In this document: piece by piece, positions 8,364-17,983 of the stretch
How positions within the stretch are numbered: the stretch's first letter is position 1
Layout of the letters: every line of letters begins with the position of its first letter
From: Bacillus paramycoides
Lineage (GTDB): Bacteria > Bacillota > Bacilli > Bacillales > Bacillaceae_G
Reading direction: 5' to 3'
Length of the DNA: 64,000 bases
Assembly (NCBI RefSeq): GCF_001884235.1
Contig: NZ_MAOI01000067.1
Span: 1 to 64,000, forward strand
Made by a program: the position numbers and the translations under genes
The notes under the pieces: model-generated
Database searches by the model: none
What the model was told of the DNA's origin: nothing
Seen by the model: the letters and a program-made list of their open reading frames with translations, nothing else

Positions 8364-8564
8364 ATGTCTACTAATGATTATGTTCGCTTTGTGACACAGC
8401 AATTTGTGTCATATATGGATGCTCCAAAAGAGGATCGAAAACAAAAGAAGGAACAACGCCGTGCAGAGAAAGAGCCATTCTTAAATAAATGGTTTGGTGT
8501 TATGCCGCTGAGCGCTGCTTTGCTTTATCGAAATGTAAAAGATAAAAGAAAAAAATCAAGCTAA
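8364..8564 (+). CDS. yqzE: YqzE family small protein
   Basis: This 66-residue basic protein (MSTNDYVRFVTQQFVSYMDAPKE... KWFGVMPLSAALLYRN) matches Bacillus YqzE, which also lies just downstream of comG in B. subtilis. It is highly charged in the middle and has a short hydrophobic C-terminal patch. The function is unknown. An AGAGGTGATGAT ribosome site precedes it. Confidence 0.85.
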   Translation: MSTNDYVRFVTQQFVSYMDAPKEDRKQKKEQRRAEKEPFLNKWFGVMPLSAALLYRNVKDKRKKSS

Positions 8565-8630
8565 TTATTTTCTACGAGTATTTACGGTGAAAATACATTG
8601 GATTCTTTTGTGATAAGTATATGGAATGAA

Positions 8631-8665
8631 AAATCCCTAGTGCAATAAGGCACTAGGGATTTTTT
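8631..8665. terminator. Bidirectional terminator between yqzE and the VC0807-family gene
   Basis: The 13-bp perfect stem AAATCCCTAGTGC / GCACTAGGGATTT has T-rich and A-rich flanks. It serves convergent genes on both strands. Confidence 0.9.
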
Positions 8666-9298
8666 CTATTGTACAGACTCTTTTTCTTCTGTAATTGCAT
8701 GTATTTTATTATTTACCCATACAAATCCTATTCCTATACAAATAGAAATTCCCCAACCAACAGCGGTCATAATAGCTCTCATTTCACCATATCCATCTAC
8801 ACCGAAAACAGAGATAAAATAGATTTTCAAGAAGCTTTTTAAAATAAATTGAAGACCAAAAAATAGTGTTAAATATTGTAATGCTGGATATATACGACTA
8901 TCACGATAAAGCTCACGGCTTTTATCGCGATCATGACCTTGCAGTGCTGCAATATCCGCAGCAAAATATAACATAAGTGGTTTTTTTATAAAAATTGAAC
9001 ATATGACGATAATACCGAGTACGATATGGTAATATGCATCATTCCATAACATTCGTTCGGCTGATCCTGATATTAAATCTACAGTTGTATTAGCGATGAG
9101 TGTGATTAAAATAAAGAACCCTGTCACGTTAAACTGTTTTTCCTTTTTAAACGTATACAGTGTATAAATAATCCCAGGGGCAGATGAGATTAACATCGCG
9201 TAATAAGGATCGATATAAGGTTTTGCAAATTTCCAAATGAGGAATGGGAATACGAGATAAAAGACAAGATCTAATATAGCTTTTTTATTTTGATTCAT
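8666..9298 (-). CDS. VC0807-family integral membrane protein
   Basis: This 210-residue protein has about six hydrophobic helices and resembles the VC0807 family of uncharacterised membrane proteins. The middle contains a charged loop (QGHDRDKSRELYRDSR). The ATG at 9298 follows a GGAGGC ribosome site. A TTG/ATG option at 9322 adds eight residues without an improved site. It is a single gene, convergent with yqzE. The function is unknown. Confidence 0.75.
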   Translation of the reverse strand: MNQNKKAILDLVFYLVFPFLIWKFAKPYIDPYYAMLISSAPGIIYTLYTFKKEKQFNVTGFFILITLIANTTVDLISGSAERMLWNDAYYHIVLGIIVICSIFIKKPLMLYFAADIAALQGHDRDKSRELYRDSRIYPALQYLTLFFGLQFILKSFLKIYFISVFGVDGYGEMRAIMTAVGWGISICIGIGFVWVNNKIHAITEEKESVQ

Positions 9299-9453
9299 AC
9301 AGAGCCTCCTTAAGTCATACATATATTTTATAATATACTTTCTGAAAATTGTATAAGGTTTAATGGAAAAAGAAAAAGTATATCAATCTTTGGGGGAGTA
9401 GTAGATTGAAAAAAATTGCCCCTAGCGTAGTAAGTTTTTTTAGTATATAATAA

Positions 9454-9467
9454 AGGAAACGCTTTCA
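9454..9467 (+). promoter_or_regulatory. cre-like sequence, 13 of 14 core positions
   Basis: AGGAAACGCTTTCA matches the CcpA site core TGNAARCGNWWWCA except at the first base. It lies about 130 bp upstream of a second, perfect site, in the same intergenic region. Confidence 0.4.
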
Positions 9468-9594
9468 TTTTTGATTTGTTCACAAAATGGACGGAAAATC
9501 ACATATTTACTATTGATATGTTGCTTTATAATGAAACTAATTAAATATACATGCATACAATATTGTGAAATAAATAACATAAATAATCTATATA

Positions 9595-9612
9595 AATGTA
9601 AACGTTATCAAA
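9595..9612 (+). promoter_or_regulatory. Full-consensus cre (CcpA) site
   Basis: AATGTAAACGTTATCAAA matches WWTGNAARCGNWWWCAWW at all 18 positions. It lies immediately before the ribosome site of the 75-residue gene at 9629, where bound CcpA would be expected to repress. Confidence 0.65.
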
Positions 9613-9628
9613 GAGAGAGGTGGAGACA

Positions 9629-9856
9629 ATGAGTAAATTTTTCTTCAATCATAATCCAGCAACATTAGAGGATGGAAGGCTTGTTAAGTATGCTGAAATT
9701 ATTTATGGAGAAGGTGGCCGTTCTGTATTAGAAAATTTAATGGTGAAGGCATCTATCAGATTGCGTGATCGTTATCCGAATAAATCTGACGAGCAAATCT
9801 CGAACCTCGTAAATCAAGGTATCCATGATATGTTTCAAAAATACGTGAATGAGTAA
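9629..9856 (+). CDS. Conserved small protein of unknown function
   Basis: This 75-residue soluble protein (MSKFFFNHNPATLEDGRLVKYAEIIYGEGG...) has no signal peptide or membrane segment. The second half looks helical and amphipathic. I do not recognise the family. The ATG at 9629 follows GAGAGAGGTGG. A GTG at 9620 overlaps the ribosome site. A perfect cre lies just upstream, so expression probably falls in glucose, which is an inference from the site alone. A terminator follows directly. Confidence 0.75.
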   Translation: MSKFFFNHNPATLEDGRLVKYAEIIYGEGGRSVLENLMVKASIRLRDRYPNKSDEQISNLVNQGIHDMFQKYVNE

Positions 9857-9885
9857 GAGTAGCTAATTGCTGCTCTTATTTTTTT
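9854..9885 (+). terminator. Terminator after the 75-residue gene
   Basis: The stem TAAGAGTAGC / GCTGCTCTTA has one wobble pair and is followed by a T-run. It overlaps the stop codon. Confidence 0.8.
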
Positions 9886-9952
9886 GTATAAGGATTGAGC
9901 CTCTAGCTGAAAATAAAGGTGCATGTTGAAACATGAAAAAGGAGGGGAAAAG

Positions 9953-10084
9953 ATGAGCAATGGAATTGGGCGTTCAAAAGAGAATCTTCCGACTGATGCA
10001 AATCATGTAAGTGCGAAGGATCGTGCATATCAGAAACGTATGACGAAGAAAAACCAGCAAGAGCGTAATGACGATAGAGAATAG
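9953..10084 (+). CDS. 43-residue hydrophilic protein
   Basis: A short frame encodes a 43-residue protein (MSNGIGRSKENLPTDANHV... ending NDDRE) that is rich in Lys, Asn, Asp and Gln, with no hydrophobic segment. A strong AAAGGAGGGGAAAAG ribosome site precedes the ATG and a terminator hairpin follows. It resembles the small, unstructured proteins common in Bacillus spores, but I cannot assign a family. Confidence 0.65.
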   Translation: MSNGIGRSKENLPTDANHVSAKDRAYQKRMTKKNQQERNDDRE

Positions 10085-10097
10085 GCTGGGAAATATC

Positions 10098-10137
10098 TTA
10101 AAAGAAGCTCCTTCTAAAGCTGAAGGAGCTTTCTTTA
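10098..10137. terminator. Bidirectional terminator
   Basis: AAAGAAGCTCCTTC pairs with GAAGGAGCTTTCTTT around a 7-base loop. It separates the plus-strand small gene from convergent yqhG and overlaps the yqhG stop codon. Confidence 0.85.
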
Positions 10138-10929
10138 AGATAGAAAATGATTTGCGGTAATATAGAAGAGACCACCGTTTATAATTTGCATTGTAATGCG
10201 TGGTTCGTATTGTTCTTGTAATGCTTGCTTTTCAATTTCATAGCTTTCTGGAAGTTCATCGTTATCTTCGTAAAACCGATTTAAAAGGTCTAAATCGTGA
10301 TTCCAACGCACTCTTGCTTCTTTTGCCCACGTATGGTCGTCTTCAGCTATTATACTTTTTAAAGCATCCTCTATACGTTGTAAGCCACTTTGTGGCTTAA
10401 TGATAGGTGAGAGTGTAAAACAAAAATCTGGTATTTTCGGCGTGAGTTTGATCTCTGCTAAAGTGTCATGAAAGTTTGCAATCATTGTGCCAGAAATAAG
10501 ATGAATACCGATGGAATGAAGTATGTCTTTTTTTCGGTCGCATTGATAAGATACTTTTATATTTACACCAAGCCAAGGATGTAGAGGGGTATGAGTTGCC
10601 CCGCTATGTTTCACTTCCTCATATAAACGTATGTATGAACCTAGTTCTTTTGTTGTTTCAAAGATTTGATGCAAACGTGGTGAACCGTAATGAATAAGTT
10701 CACCATCATTTTCTTCATCCTCCGAATTTGTAAGGAGAGTAAGACGCATCGGATTAGGAATGCCTCCTGTTTTTTCGAGATAGTGCCAATAGAAAGGACG
10801 ATTCATTAATAATTTGTCCATTTCAATTGTTAATTGTACATCTAATAGATGAGGAGAGTGCTCTAAAATTTCACAGTTATTCGCCTCGAAAAAGTTGTAT
10901 AAGTAATTATGAATTTCATTTTGCTGCAT
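10135..10929 (-). CDS. yqhG: YqhG family protein
   Basis: This 264-residue soluble protein (MQQNEIHNYLYNFFEANNC...) is recognisable as YqhG by sequence and by its position after the SNF2 helicase gene, as in B. subtilis. Its function is unknown. The ATG at 10929 lies 14 nt inside the end of yqhH and has a GAGGTG site 8 nt upstream, so the two genes are likely translationally coupled. Further upstream in-frame starts would extend deeper into yqhH and are rejected. Confidence 0.85.
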   Translation of the reverse strand: MQQNEIHNYLYNFFEANNCEILEHSPHLLDVQLTIEMDKLLMNRPFYWHYLEKTGGIPNPMRLTLLTNSEDEENDGELIHYGSPRLHQIFETTKELGSYIRLYEEVKHSGATHTPLHPWLGVNIKVSYQCDRKKDILHSIGIHLISGTMIANFHDTLAEIKLTPKIPDFCFTLSPIIKPQSGLQRIEDALKSIIAEDDHTWAKEARVRWNHDLDLLNRFYEDNDELPESYEIEKQALQEQYEPRITMQIINGGLFYITANHFLS

Positions 10930-12598
10930 AGTCTTGCACCTCAGCTTCATTGCGCTTCGCAAAATCGATAATAGATGTTAAATTTTCCATCTTGATTCGA
11001 ATTTCACCTTCGCTTTTTGATTGCGCGAAAATTTCTTGAATATGCGCATCAATATTTTTCATATTGATTCTCGTTAAAATTTCATCGAGTTCGCCGATTA
11101 CACGTTCAAATAAATTAATTTTTTCATATAATAGTTTTAAAATGTGCTCTTCAACAGTATGTTTTGTTGCTAAGTTATAAATGTGAACATCATTTTTTTG
11201 TCCTAGGCGGTGAATACGCCCAATCCTTTGCTCGAGGCGCATTGGATTCCATGGTAAGTCGTAATTAATCATATGGCTACAAAATTGCAAGTTAATTCCT
11301 TCACCGCCAGCTTCGGTCGCAATTAACACTTGTGCATGATTTTGGAAAAGCTCCTTCATCCAATCTTTCTTCCCGCGCTTAAATCCACCGCGAAATGGGA
11401 CAGAGGAAATTCCATGTTGTTGTAAGAACCATTGTAAATACATTTGTGACGCTCTATATTCAGTGAAAATGATGACCTTATCGTCAATTTCTTTTATAAG
11501 CTCTAGAGCTTTATTTGCTTTTGAGTTGAACGGAATATGATTAATTTTATCCATCAGCACATCAATATGTGGGTCCTTTATGTAATGCTCATTTTCTTTC
11601 TGCCTTTTTTCTACATGTTTTTTTAATGAATAGTAAACAGCTTCACGACTACTACATGCCTCTCGTTTTAAAGTTAAGGATGAGAAAGCGGACGTGAAGG
11701 CATCTTGTCCTCGCCAATTTTCAATTTCATTATATAAAGCTTGTTCTTCGTCATTAAACTCAACGAATAATGTTCGTACATGCCTCTTTGGCCAATCAAT
11801 CCCAGTATTATGACGTCTATTTCGAACCATCACTTTATTGATGAGAGCTTTTAAATCTTCATCAGATTCAGCTGAACGATTTTTGGAAGCATAATATTCT
11901 TCAAAATTAGATTGATTGCCTAAATGACCTGGTTTTAATAAAGAAACAAGGTTGAAGATTTCATCAATTTTATTTTGAACGGGAGTTGCGGTTAGTAATA
12001 AACAAAACTTCTTTTTTAATCGTTGTGCAAATTCATAGTTTTTTGTTTTATTATTTTTTAGTTTATGTGCTTCATCGATAATAATCAGATCATACTCTAA
12101 GTTTAAAACGATATCACGATGTGGCGAACGTTTCGCAGTATCGATTGATGAAACGATGACATCAGCTTGTTCCCAAGAATAACTTTTCTTTTGAGCGACC
12201 GCAGGAATAAAAAATTTTGTGTTTAGTTCATACGCCCACTGAGACACGAGGGAAGCTGGAACGAGAATAAGTACCTTTTTTACGAGTCCACGCACCATAT
12301 ATTCTTTTAAAATAAGACCAGCTTCGATCGTTTTTCCAAGTCCGACTTCGTCTGCTAGAATCGCTTTACCATTCATTTGTTCAATGACATTTTGAGCGAC
12401 TTCTAATTGATGCGGAAGCGGCGTGAAATGTGATAAATGTTTCGGTGCTTGCAATCCATCAAAAGTAGGGACGAGTAATGATTTCTCTGTTTTATAAGCT
12501 AAATGATATAAATCCCAATTTGTCCAAGGACCATCTTCATCAATTCGTTTTAAAAAATTGTTTTGCCACGTTCGATCTACGGAAATATCGACATTCAT
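10916..12598 (-). CDS. yqhH: SNF2-family DEAD/DEAH helicase (YqhH)
   Basis: This 560-residue Swi2/Snf2-type ATPase has its Walker A-like motif DEVGLGKT at residues 83-90 and DEAH at 175-178. TATPVQN (motif III) and the C-terminal helicase motifs EAGGEGINLQF and QRIGRIHRLGQ follow. It is most likely a double-strand DNA translocase or nucleoprotein remodeler. The exact role is unknown. It is transcribed divergently from gcvT and coupled to yqhG. In B. subtilis the same pair sits beside the gcv operon. Confidence 0.9.
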   Translation of the reverse strand: MNVDISVDRTWQNNFLKRIDEDGPWTNWDLYHLAYKTEKSLLVPTFDGLQAPKHLSHFTPLPHQLEVAQNVIEQMNGKAILADEVGLGKTIEAGLILKEYMVRGLVKKVLILVPASLVSQWAYELNTKFFIPAVAQKKSYSWEQADVIVSSIDTAKRSPHRDIVLNLEYDLIIIDEAHKLKNNKTKNYEFAQRLKKKFCLLLTATPVQNKIDEIFNLVSLLKPGHLGNQSNFEEYYASKNRSAESDEDLKALINKVMVRNRRHNTGIDWPKRHVRTLFVEFNDEEQALYNEIENWRGQDAFTSAFSSLTLKREACSSREAVYYSLKKHVEKRQKENEHYIKDPHIDVLMDKINHIPFNSKANKALELIKEIDDKVIIFTEYRASQMYLQWFLQQHGISSVPFRGGFKRGKKDWMKELFQNHAQVLIATEAGGEGINLQFCSHMINYDLPWNPMRLEQRIGRIHRLGQKNDVHIYNLATKHTVEEHILKLLYEKINLFERVIGELDEILTRINMKNIDAHIQEIFAQSKSEGEIRIKMENLTSIIDFAKRNEAEVQDYAAK

Positions 12599-12989
12599 TA
12601 AGACTCTCCCACCTTTTATAAACTAAAATGATTATGAAAAAAATCTTTATTATAAGCCTTGTAATAAGGCGCTATCACACTTACTAAAAGTTAAAGAATA
12701 GGCAATGGTAAAGGGATAAATCCCAGAAGTTGTATTTAATAAGATTAAGAATAAAAAATTCTAAATTATTTTTTATGCTAGAATATTGATGAAATATAGC
12801 GAATAATGTTAGGATAATGGTGTGAAATGTGTGGAATCTTTCGTATTTTATCCAAGAAAGTAACTTTTTATTTACGCTTTCATAAAAAAATATAATGAGA
12901 TTCCGTATATCCTTATCTTTTCAGAATGAAAATGTTTAGATATGGGAAGCAACTTTTATTGATTTGTCAGAGCATAAGGGGGAAAGAGC
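12599..12989. other. Divergent intergenic region between yqhH and gcvT
   Basis: These 391 bp carry promoters for both directions but no gene. I searched by eye for the conserved glycine riboswitch aptamer sequences (the GGA/GAG and CTCTCAGGCAAAA blocks) and did not find them. Small hairpins such as AAGCCTTGTAATAAGGC (about 12653) and GGGATAAATCCC (about 12713) are present but do not form a known element. Confidence 0.5.
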
Positions 12990-14090
12990 ATGATTACATT
13001 ACAACGTACACCGTTATTTGATGTATACGCGAAGTATGGCGGGAAAACAATTGACTTTGGTGGTTGGGAATTACCAGTTCAATTTTCAAGCATTAAAGAA
13101 GAACACGAAGCTGTACGTACAGCGGCAGGTTTGTTCGATGTATCTCATATGGGAGAAGTAGAGGTAAAGGGTGTAGATAGTTTAGCATTTTTACAACGTG
13201 TTGTTACAAATGACGTATCTACCTTAAAGGTAGGAGGCGCACAATATACAGCTATGTGCTATGAAAATGGTGGCACTGTAGATGATTTATTAATCTACAA
13301 ACGTGGTGAAGAAGACTATTTATTAGTAATCAATGCATCAAATATCGAGAAAGATTACGAATGGTTAGCAAGTCATGTAATTGGCGATGCGAAAGTAGTC
13401 AATGTTTCTAGTGAAGTTGCACAGCTTGCAATTCAAGGACCAAAAGCAGAAGGCATTTTACAAAAAGTTGTGTCAGAAGATTTGAAAGAAATTAAGTTCT
13501 TTAAATTTAAAAACGATATTCTTGTAGATGGAGTTCCTGCACTTGTATCTCGTACAGGTTACACAGGTGAAGATGGATTCGAAATTTACTGTAAGAGTGA
13601 AGATGCTGCAAAACTTTGGGAGAAACTTCTTGAAGTTGGAGCAGAAGAGGGCTTAAAAGCATGTGGTTTAGGTGCTCGTGATACACTTCGCTTCGAAGCA
13701 ACTCTTCCGTTATACGGACAAGAATTATCAAAAGATATTACACCGATTGAAGCAGGAATTGGCTTTGCGGTAAAAACAAATAAAGAAGCAGACTTCTTTG
13801 GAAAAGAAACGTTAAAAGAGCAAAAAGAAAACGGTGCATCTCGTAAGTTAGTCGGCATCGAAGTAATCGAACGCGGTATTCCTCGTACGCATTACCCTGT
13901 ATTTATAGGAGAAGAAAAAATCGGGGAAGTAACGAGTGGTACACAATCTCCAACGTTAAAGAAAAGCATTGGTTTAGCACTAATTGATGTAAAATACGCA
14001 GCAGTTGATACAGAAGTAGAAATTGAAATTCGTAATAAACGCGTCAAAGCAGTAGTTGTTCCAACACCATTTTATAAACGTTCAAAGTAA
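12990..14090 (+). CDS. gcvT: Glycine cleavage system T protein (aminomethyltransferase)
   Basis: This 366-residue T-protein takes the aminomethyl group from lipoylated GcvH and passes the one-carbon unit to tetrahydrofolate, releasing ammonia. The GcvT N domain ([30 protein letters not shown]) and the C-terminal barrel ([11 protein letters not shown]) are both complete. The ATG follows AAGGGGGAAAGAGC. It is the first gene of gcvT-gcvPA-gcvPB. The H-protein and its lipoylation partner are elsewhere, although lipM lies 9 kb downstream. Confidence 0.96.
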   Translation: MITLQRTPLFDVYAKYGGKTIDFGGWELPVQFSSIKEEHEAVRTAAGLFDVSHMGEVEVKGVDSLAFLQRVVTNDVSTLKVGGAQYTAMCYENGGTVDDLLIYKRGEEDYLLVINASNIEKDYEWLASHVIGDAKVVNVSSEVAQLAIQGPKAEGILQKVVSEDLKEIKFFKFKNDILVDGVPALVSRTGYTGEDGFEIYCKSEDAAKLWEKLLEVGAEEGLKACGLGARDTLRFEATLPLYGQELSKDITPIEAGIGFAVKTNKEADFFGKETLKEQKENGASRKLVGIEVIERGIPRTHYPVFIGEEKIGEVTSGTQSPTLKKSIGLALIDVKYAAVDTEVEIEIRNKRVKAVVVPTPFYKRSK

Positions 14091-14110
14091 CGGGGAGAGG
14101 GGTAGATTTC

Positions 14111-15454
14111 ATGTTGCATCGTTATCTTCCAATGACAGAAGAAGACAAAAAAGAAATGTTACAAACAATCGGCGTTCAAACGATTGATGAGTTATTCTCT
14201 GATATTCCAGAGAGTGTTCGTTTTAAAGGGGATTTAAAAATTAAAGAAGCAAAATCAGAGCCAGAGCTTTTAAAAGAGTTATCTCAAATGGCTAGTAAAA
14301 ATGCGAACTTAAAAGAATACGCTTCTTTCTTAGGAGCAGGTGTATACGATCATTACGCTCCAGTAATTGTTGATCATGTTATTTCCCGTTCAGAATTTTA
14401 TACAGCTTACACACCATACCAACCAGAAATTTCACAAGGGGAATTACAAGCAATTTTTGAATTCCAAACAATGATTTGTGAATTAACAGGAATGGATGTA
14501 GCAAACTCTTCTATGTATGACGGAGGTACAGCTTTAGCTGAAGCGGCAATGCTAGCAGCTGGTCATACGCGCAAAAAGAAAATTCTTGTGTCTAGTGCAG
14601 TTCATCCAGAATCAAGAGCGGTACTTGAAACATATGCAAAAGGTCAACATCTTGAAGTTGTTGAAATTGATCATAAAAACGGTGTAACAGATTTAGAAGT
14701 ATTACAAAGTGAAGTAGATGATACAGTTGCTTGTGTAATCGTTCAATATCCAAACTTCTTCGGACAAGTTGAAAAGTTAGCTGATATCGAAAAAATCGTT
14801 CATCAACAAAAATCATTATTTATCGTTTCTTCAAATCCATTATCATTAGGCGCATTAACACCGCCAGGGAAATTGGGTGCTGATATTGTAATCGGTGATG
14901 CACAACCATTTGGTATCCCAACGCAGTTTGGTGGACCTCATTGTGGTTACTTTGCAACAACGAAAGCATTTATGCGTAAAATTCCAGGACGTCTTGTCGG
15001 ACAAACTGTAGATTCAGATGGTAAACGTGGGTTTGTATTAACGTTACAAGCACGTGAACAGCATATTCGCCGTGATAAAGCGACGTCTAACATTTGTTCA
15101 AACCAAGCGTTAAATGCATTAGCAGCATCAGTTGCAATGACAGCACTTGGAAAACAAGGTGTGAAAGAAATGGCACGTCAAAATATTTCTAAAGCACAAT
15201 ATGCAAAACGTCAATTCGAAGCGAAAGGTTTCACAGTAACATTCGCTGGACCATTCTTCAATGAATTTGTTGTAGATTGTAAACGTCCAGTTAAAGAAGT
15301 AAATGATGTATTAATACAAAAGAATATTATCGGTGGTTACGACCTAGGCCGTGATTATAAAGAGCATGCAAACCATATGCTTGTAGCAGTAACAGAGCTT
15401 CGTACAAAAGAGGAAATTGACACACTTGTAAACGAAATGGGGGCTATCCAATGA
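14111..15454 (+). CDS. gcvPA: Glycine dehydrogenase (decarboxylating) subunit 1
   Basis: This 447-residue alpha subunit of the two-subunit P-protein decarboxylates glycine and loads the methylamine on GcvH-lipoate. It starts [17 protein letters not shown] and carries typical GcvPA motifs ([33 protein letters not shown]). It does not hold the PLP lysine, which is in GcvPB. It follows gcvT by 20 nt with a GGGGAGAGGGG site and overlaps gcvPB by 4 nt. Confidence 0.95.
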   Translation: MLHRYLPMTEEDKKEMLQTIGVQTIDELFSDIPESVRFKGDLKIKEAKSEPELLKELSQMASKNANLKEYASFLGAGVYDHYAPVIVDHVISRSEFYTAYTPYQPEISQGELQAIFEFQTMICELTGMDVANSSMYDGGTALAEAAMLAAGHTRKKKILVSSAVHPESRAVLETYAKGQHLEVVEIDHKNGVTDLEVLQSEVDDTVACVIVQYPNFFGQVEKLADIEKIVHQQKSLFIVSSNPLSLGALTPPGKLGADIVIGDAQPFGIPTQFGGPHCGYFATTKAFMRKIPGRLVGQTVDSDGKRGFVLTLQAREQHIRRDKATSNICSNQALNALAASVAMTALGKQGVKEMARQNISKAQYAKRQFEAKGFTVTFAGPFFNEFVVDCKRPVKEVNDVLIQKNIIGGYDLGRDYKEHANHMLVAVTELRTKEEIDTLVNEMGAIQ

Positions 15455-16926
15455 AGAACCAAGACCAAGCACTTATTTTTGAAATGAGTAAAGAAGGACG
15501 CGTAGGATATAGCTTACCCAAATTAGATGTAGAAGAAGTAAAATTAGAAGATGTGTTTGAGAGTGATTATATTCGAGTAGAAGATGCAGAGCTTCCAGAA
15601 GTATCTGAACTTGATATTATGCGCCATTACACAGCGCTTTCAAACCGTAACCACGGTGTGGATTCAGGATTCTATCCACTTGGATCTTGTACGATGAAAT
15701 ATAATCCGAAAATTAATGAAAACGTAGCACGCTTCGCAGGCTTTGCAAATATTCATCCACTTCAAGATGAAAAAACAGTGCAAGGTGCAATGGAATTAAT
15801 GTACGATTTACAAGAACATTTAATTGAAATTACAGGTATGGATACCGTTACATTACAACCAGCAGCTGGTGCACACGGAGAATGGACAGGTTTAATGCTA
15901 ATTCGTGCATACCATGAAGCAAAAGGTGACTTTAACCGTACGAAAGTAATTGTTCCTGATTCTGCTCACGGAACGAATCCAGCATCTGCAACTGTAGCTG
16001 GTTTTGAAACAATTACAGTAAAATCAAATGAAAATGGTCTTGTTGATTTGGAAGACTTAAAACGTGTTGTCAATGAAGAAACGGCAGCACTTATGTTAAC
16101 AAATCCAAATACATTAGGCCTATTCGAAGAAAATATTTTAGAAATGGCAGAAATCGTTCATAATGCAGGCGGTAAATTATACTATGATGGTGCAAACTTA
16201 AATGCCGTATTAAGTCAAGCACGCCCAGGAGATATGGGATTTGACGTTGTGCATTTAAACCTTCATAAAACATTTACAGGCCCGCACGGCGGCGGTGGCC
16301 CAGGTTCTGGTCCAGTAGGTGTGAAAGCTGATTTAATTCCGTTCTTACCAAAACCAATTTTAGAGAAAACGGAAAACGGTTATCACTTTAACTACGACCG
16401 TCCAGAAGCAATTGGACGTGTGAAACCATTCTATGGTAACTTCGGAATTAACGTTCGTGCATACACATATATTCGTTCTATGGGTCCAGATGGATTACGT
16501 GCAGTAACTGAGTATGCTGTATTAAATGCAAACTATATGATGAGAAGATTAGCACCGTTCTACGATCTTCCATTCGATAGACATTGTAAGCATGAATTTG
16601 TATTATCAGGTCGTCGTCAAAAGAAACTTGGTGTACGTACGTTAGATATTGCAAAACGTCTGCTTGATTTCGGCTACCATCCACCAACAATTTACTTCCC
16701 ATTAAATGTGGAAGAATGTATTATGATTGAGCCAACAGAAACAGAATCAAAAGAAACGTTAGATGGTTTCATTGATAAAATGATTCAAATTGCTAAAGAA
16801 GTAGAAGAAAATCCAGAAGTTGTACAAGAAGCGCCACATACAACGGTAATTAAACGTTTGGATGAAACGATGGCTGCTCGTAAACCAGTGTTACGTTACG
16901 AAAAACTAGCACCTGTACAAGTTTGA
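15451..16926 (+). CDS. gcvPB: Glycine dehydrogenase (decarboxylating) subunit 2
   Basis: This 491-residue beta subunit carries the PLP lysine in [19 protein letters not shown], followed by the glycine-rich loop of the family. It pairs with GcvPA to form the active P-protein. The start overlaps the gcvPA stop (ATGA), which implies coupled, equimolar translation. A strong terminator follows. Confidence 0.95.
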   Translation: MKNQDQALIFEMSKEGRVGYSLPKLDVEEVKLEDVFESDYIRVEDAELPEVSELDIMRHYTALSNRNHGVDSGFYPLGSCTMKYNPKINENVARFAGFANIHPLQDEKTVQGAMELMYDLQEHLIEITGMDTVTLQPAAGAHGEWTGLMLIRAYHEAKGDFNRTKVIVPDSAHGTNPASATVAGFETITVKSNENGLVDLEDLKRVVNEETAALMLTNPNTLGLFEENILEMAEIVHNAGGKLYYDGANLNAVLSQARPGDMGFDVVHLNLHKTFTGPHGGGGPGSGPVGVKADLIPFLPKPILEKTENGYHFNYDRPEAIGRVKPFYGNFGINVRAYTYIRSMGPDGLRAVTEYAVLNANYMMRRLAPFYDLPFDRHCKHEFVLSGRRQKKLGVRTLDIAKRLLDFGYHPPTIYFPLNVEECIMIEPTETESKETLDGFIDKMIQIAKEVEENPEVVQEAPHTTVIKRLDETMAARKPVLRYEKLAPVQV

Positions 16927-16934
16927 TTGGAAAA

Positions 16935-16966
16935 AAAGAACTCGCTATATGCGGGTTCTTTTTTTT
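16935..16966 (+). terminator. Terminator of the gcv operon
   Basis: The stem AAGAACTCGC / GCGGGTTCTT has a 5-base loop and is followed by eight or more T residues. Confidence 0.9.
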
Positions 16967-17188
16967 GCAAAATTGGTGCAGATAGCATGAAAAAAATGTT
17001 AAAAATTTATATTTTTTGTTTCATATTGCTGTAATGATGCCGTTTCATAGGTGGTTTTGTTGAAAAAGTCGGTTTGATAAAAGTATTTATTTTTGTTAGA
17101 ATTTTATTGAAATTAAGAAGATGTGATGGGGCAGAAATTACTCATTTTTATGTATATGTGAAAAAACGAGCAAGACGGGGGTGGAAGT

Positions 17189-17413
17189 GTGGGATATCGA
17201 TGTTATAGAATGGTATACCATTTAGAAAACGGAGAAACAATTAAAGATGTAAAAGAATTTTGTTATCGAGACCAAGGGAAAGTGTTAGAAAGAGTAGCGC
17301 ATCGTGTAATGGATAATAGAGAAGTGACAGCGATTGATAAACAAGGAACAATCATTTCAATAGCGTGTGAGGACATTGTAAAGGTAGAACTCGATTACAT
17401 AACAGAAAGTTAA
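17189..17413 (+). CDS. Conserved small protein of unknown function
   Basis: This 74-residue soluble protein (MGYRCYRMVYHLENGETIKDVKEF...) is predicted to be mostly beta with a central helix. I do not recognise a family. The GTG start at 17189 sits 6-8 nt after GGGGGTGG. The next in-frame ATG at 17210 lacks a good site. It is followed after about 70 nt by another small gene. The 220 bp between the gcv terminator and this gene hold no visible feature. Confidence 0.65.
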   Translation: MGYRCYRMVYHLENGETIKDVKEFCYRDQGKVLERVAHRVMDNREVTAIDKQGTIISIACEDIVKVELDYITES

Positions 17414-17483
17414 CCTTGAGTCATATCGAATTATTCGATACAATATACTGTTGAATGGTGAAGTGAAAAGAGAGGAGTTTATC

Positions 17484-17675
17484 ATGGGTAGTACAAGACA
17501 CTTTTATATGTTTATTTTAGCGTTTGTTCTTGTTGTGGCGTTAACGATTTATTTAATTGTTGATAGCAGCTGGTACAATACAGTTCATCCGGCATTCCTT
17601 CTTTTTATGTATGTAGGAATTGCGGTTGTTAGTTTCGGAATGAGAGACGAAATGTTAGATCGCTTTGAAAAGTGA
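17484..17675 (+). CDS. Small two-helix membrane protein
   Basis: This 63-residue protein has two hydrophobic helices (FYMFILAFVLVVALTIYLIV and FLLFMYVGIAVVSFGM) and short charged ends. The ATG at 17484 has a GAGAGGAG site. The in-frame ATG at 17451 has none. I do not recognise the family. A terminator follows the stop codon. Confidence 0.65.
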   Translation: MGSTRHFYMFILAFVLVVALTIYLIVDSSWYNTVHPAFLLFMYVGIAVVSFGMRDEMLDRFEK

Positions 17676-17687
17676 TACATATACGAA

Positions 17688-17718
17688 AGACCAACAGGAA
17701 AATGTTGGTCTTTTTTTC
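17688..17718 (+). terminator. Terminator
   Basis: The stem AGACCAACA / TGTTGGTCT is followed by a run of seven T residues. Confidence 0.85.
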
Positions 17719-17759
17719 TTGCCAAAAATTTTAAAAGCGCCTCATAAAAGGCACCTTCT

Positions 17760-17912
17760 TCAATAACGACAATATGAAAGTAAGAGTTTATAAACAGAGA
17801 GGCTCTTCGGTATAACATCTTTCGGAGTATGTAATATAAAGCTGAAAATGATGATGAAAACGAGAAATAGGAAAAATAAAAATAGGATATGTTTATGTAT
17901 AGAATTTTGCAT
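17760..17912 (-). CDS. 50-residue single-span membrane protein
   Basis: This protein starts MQNSIHKHILFLFFLFLVF, has one long hydrophobic segment and a short basic tail, and is divergent from the next gene. The ATG at 17912 has an excellent AAGGAGTG site 7 nt upstream. The open frame extends to 18032, but that part overlaps the divergent gene and has no better start. The function is unknown. Its reality rests on the ribosome site and composition. Confidence 0.5.
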   Translation of the reverse strand: MQNSIHKHILFLFFLFLVFIIIFSFILHTPKDVIPKSLSVYKLLLSYCRY

Positions 17913-17983
17913 ATCATCCACTCCTTTTTTAGGTAGTATGTCCAAAGGAAAGAAGGGTATGAGAAAATTTAGGAGGGAGAACG

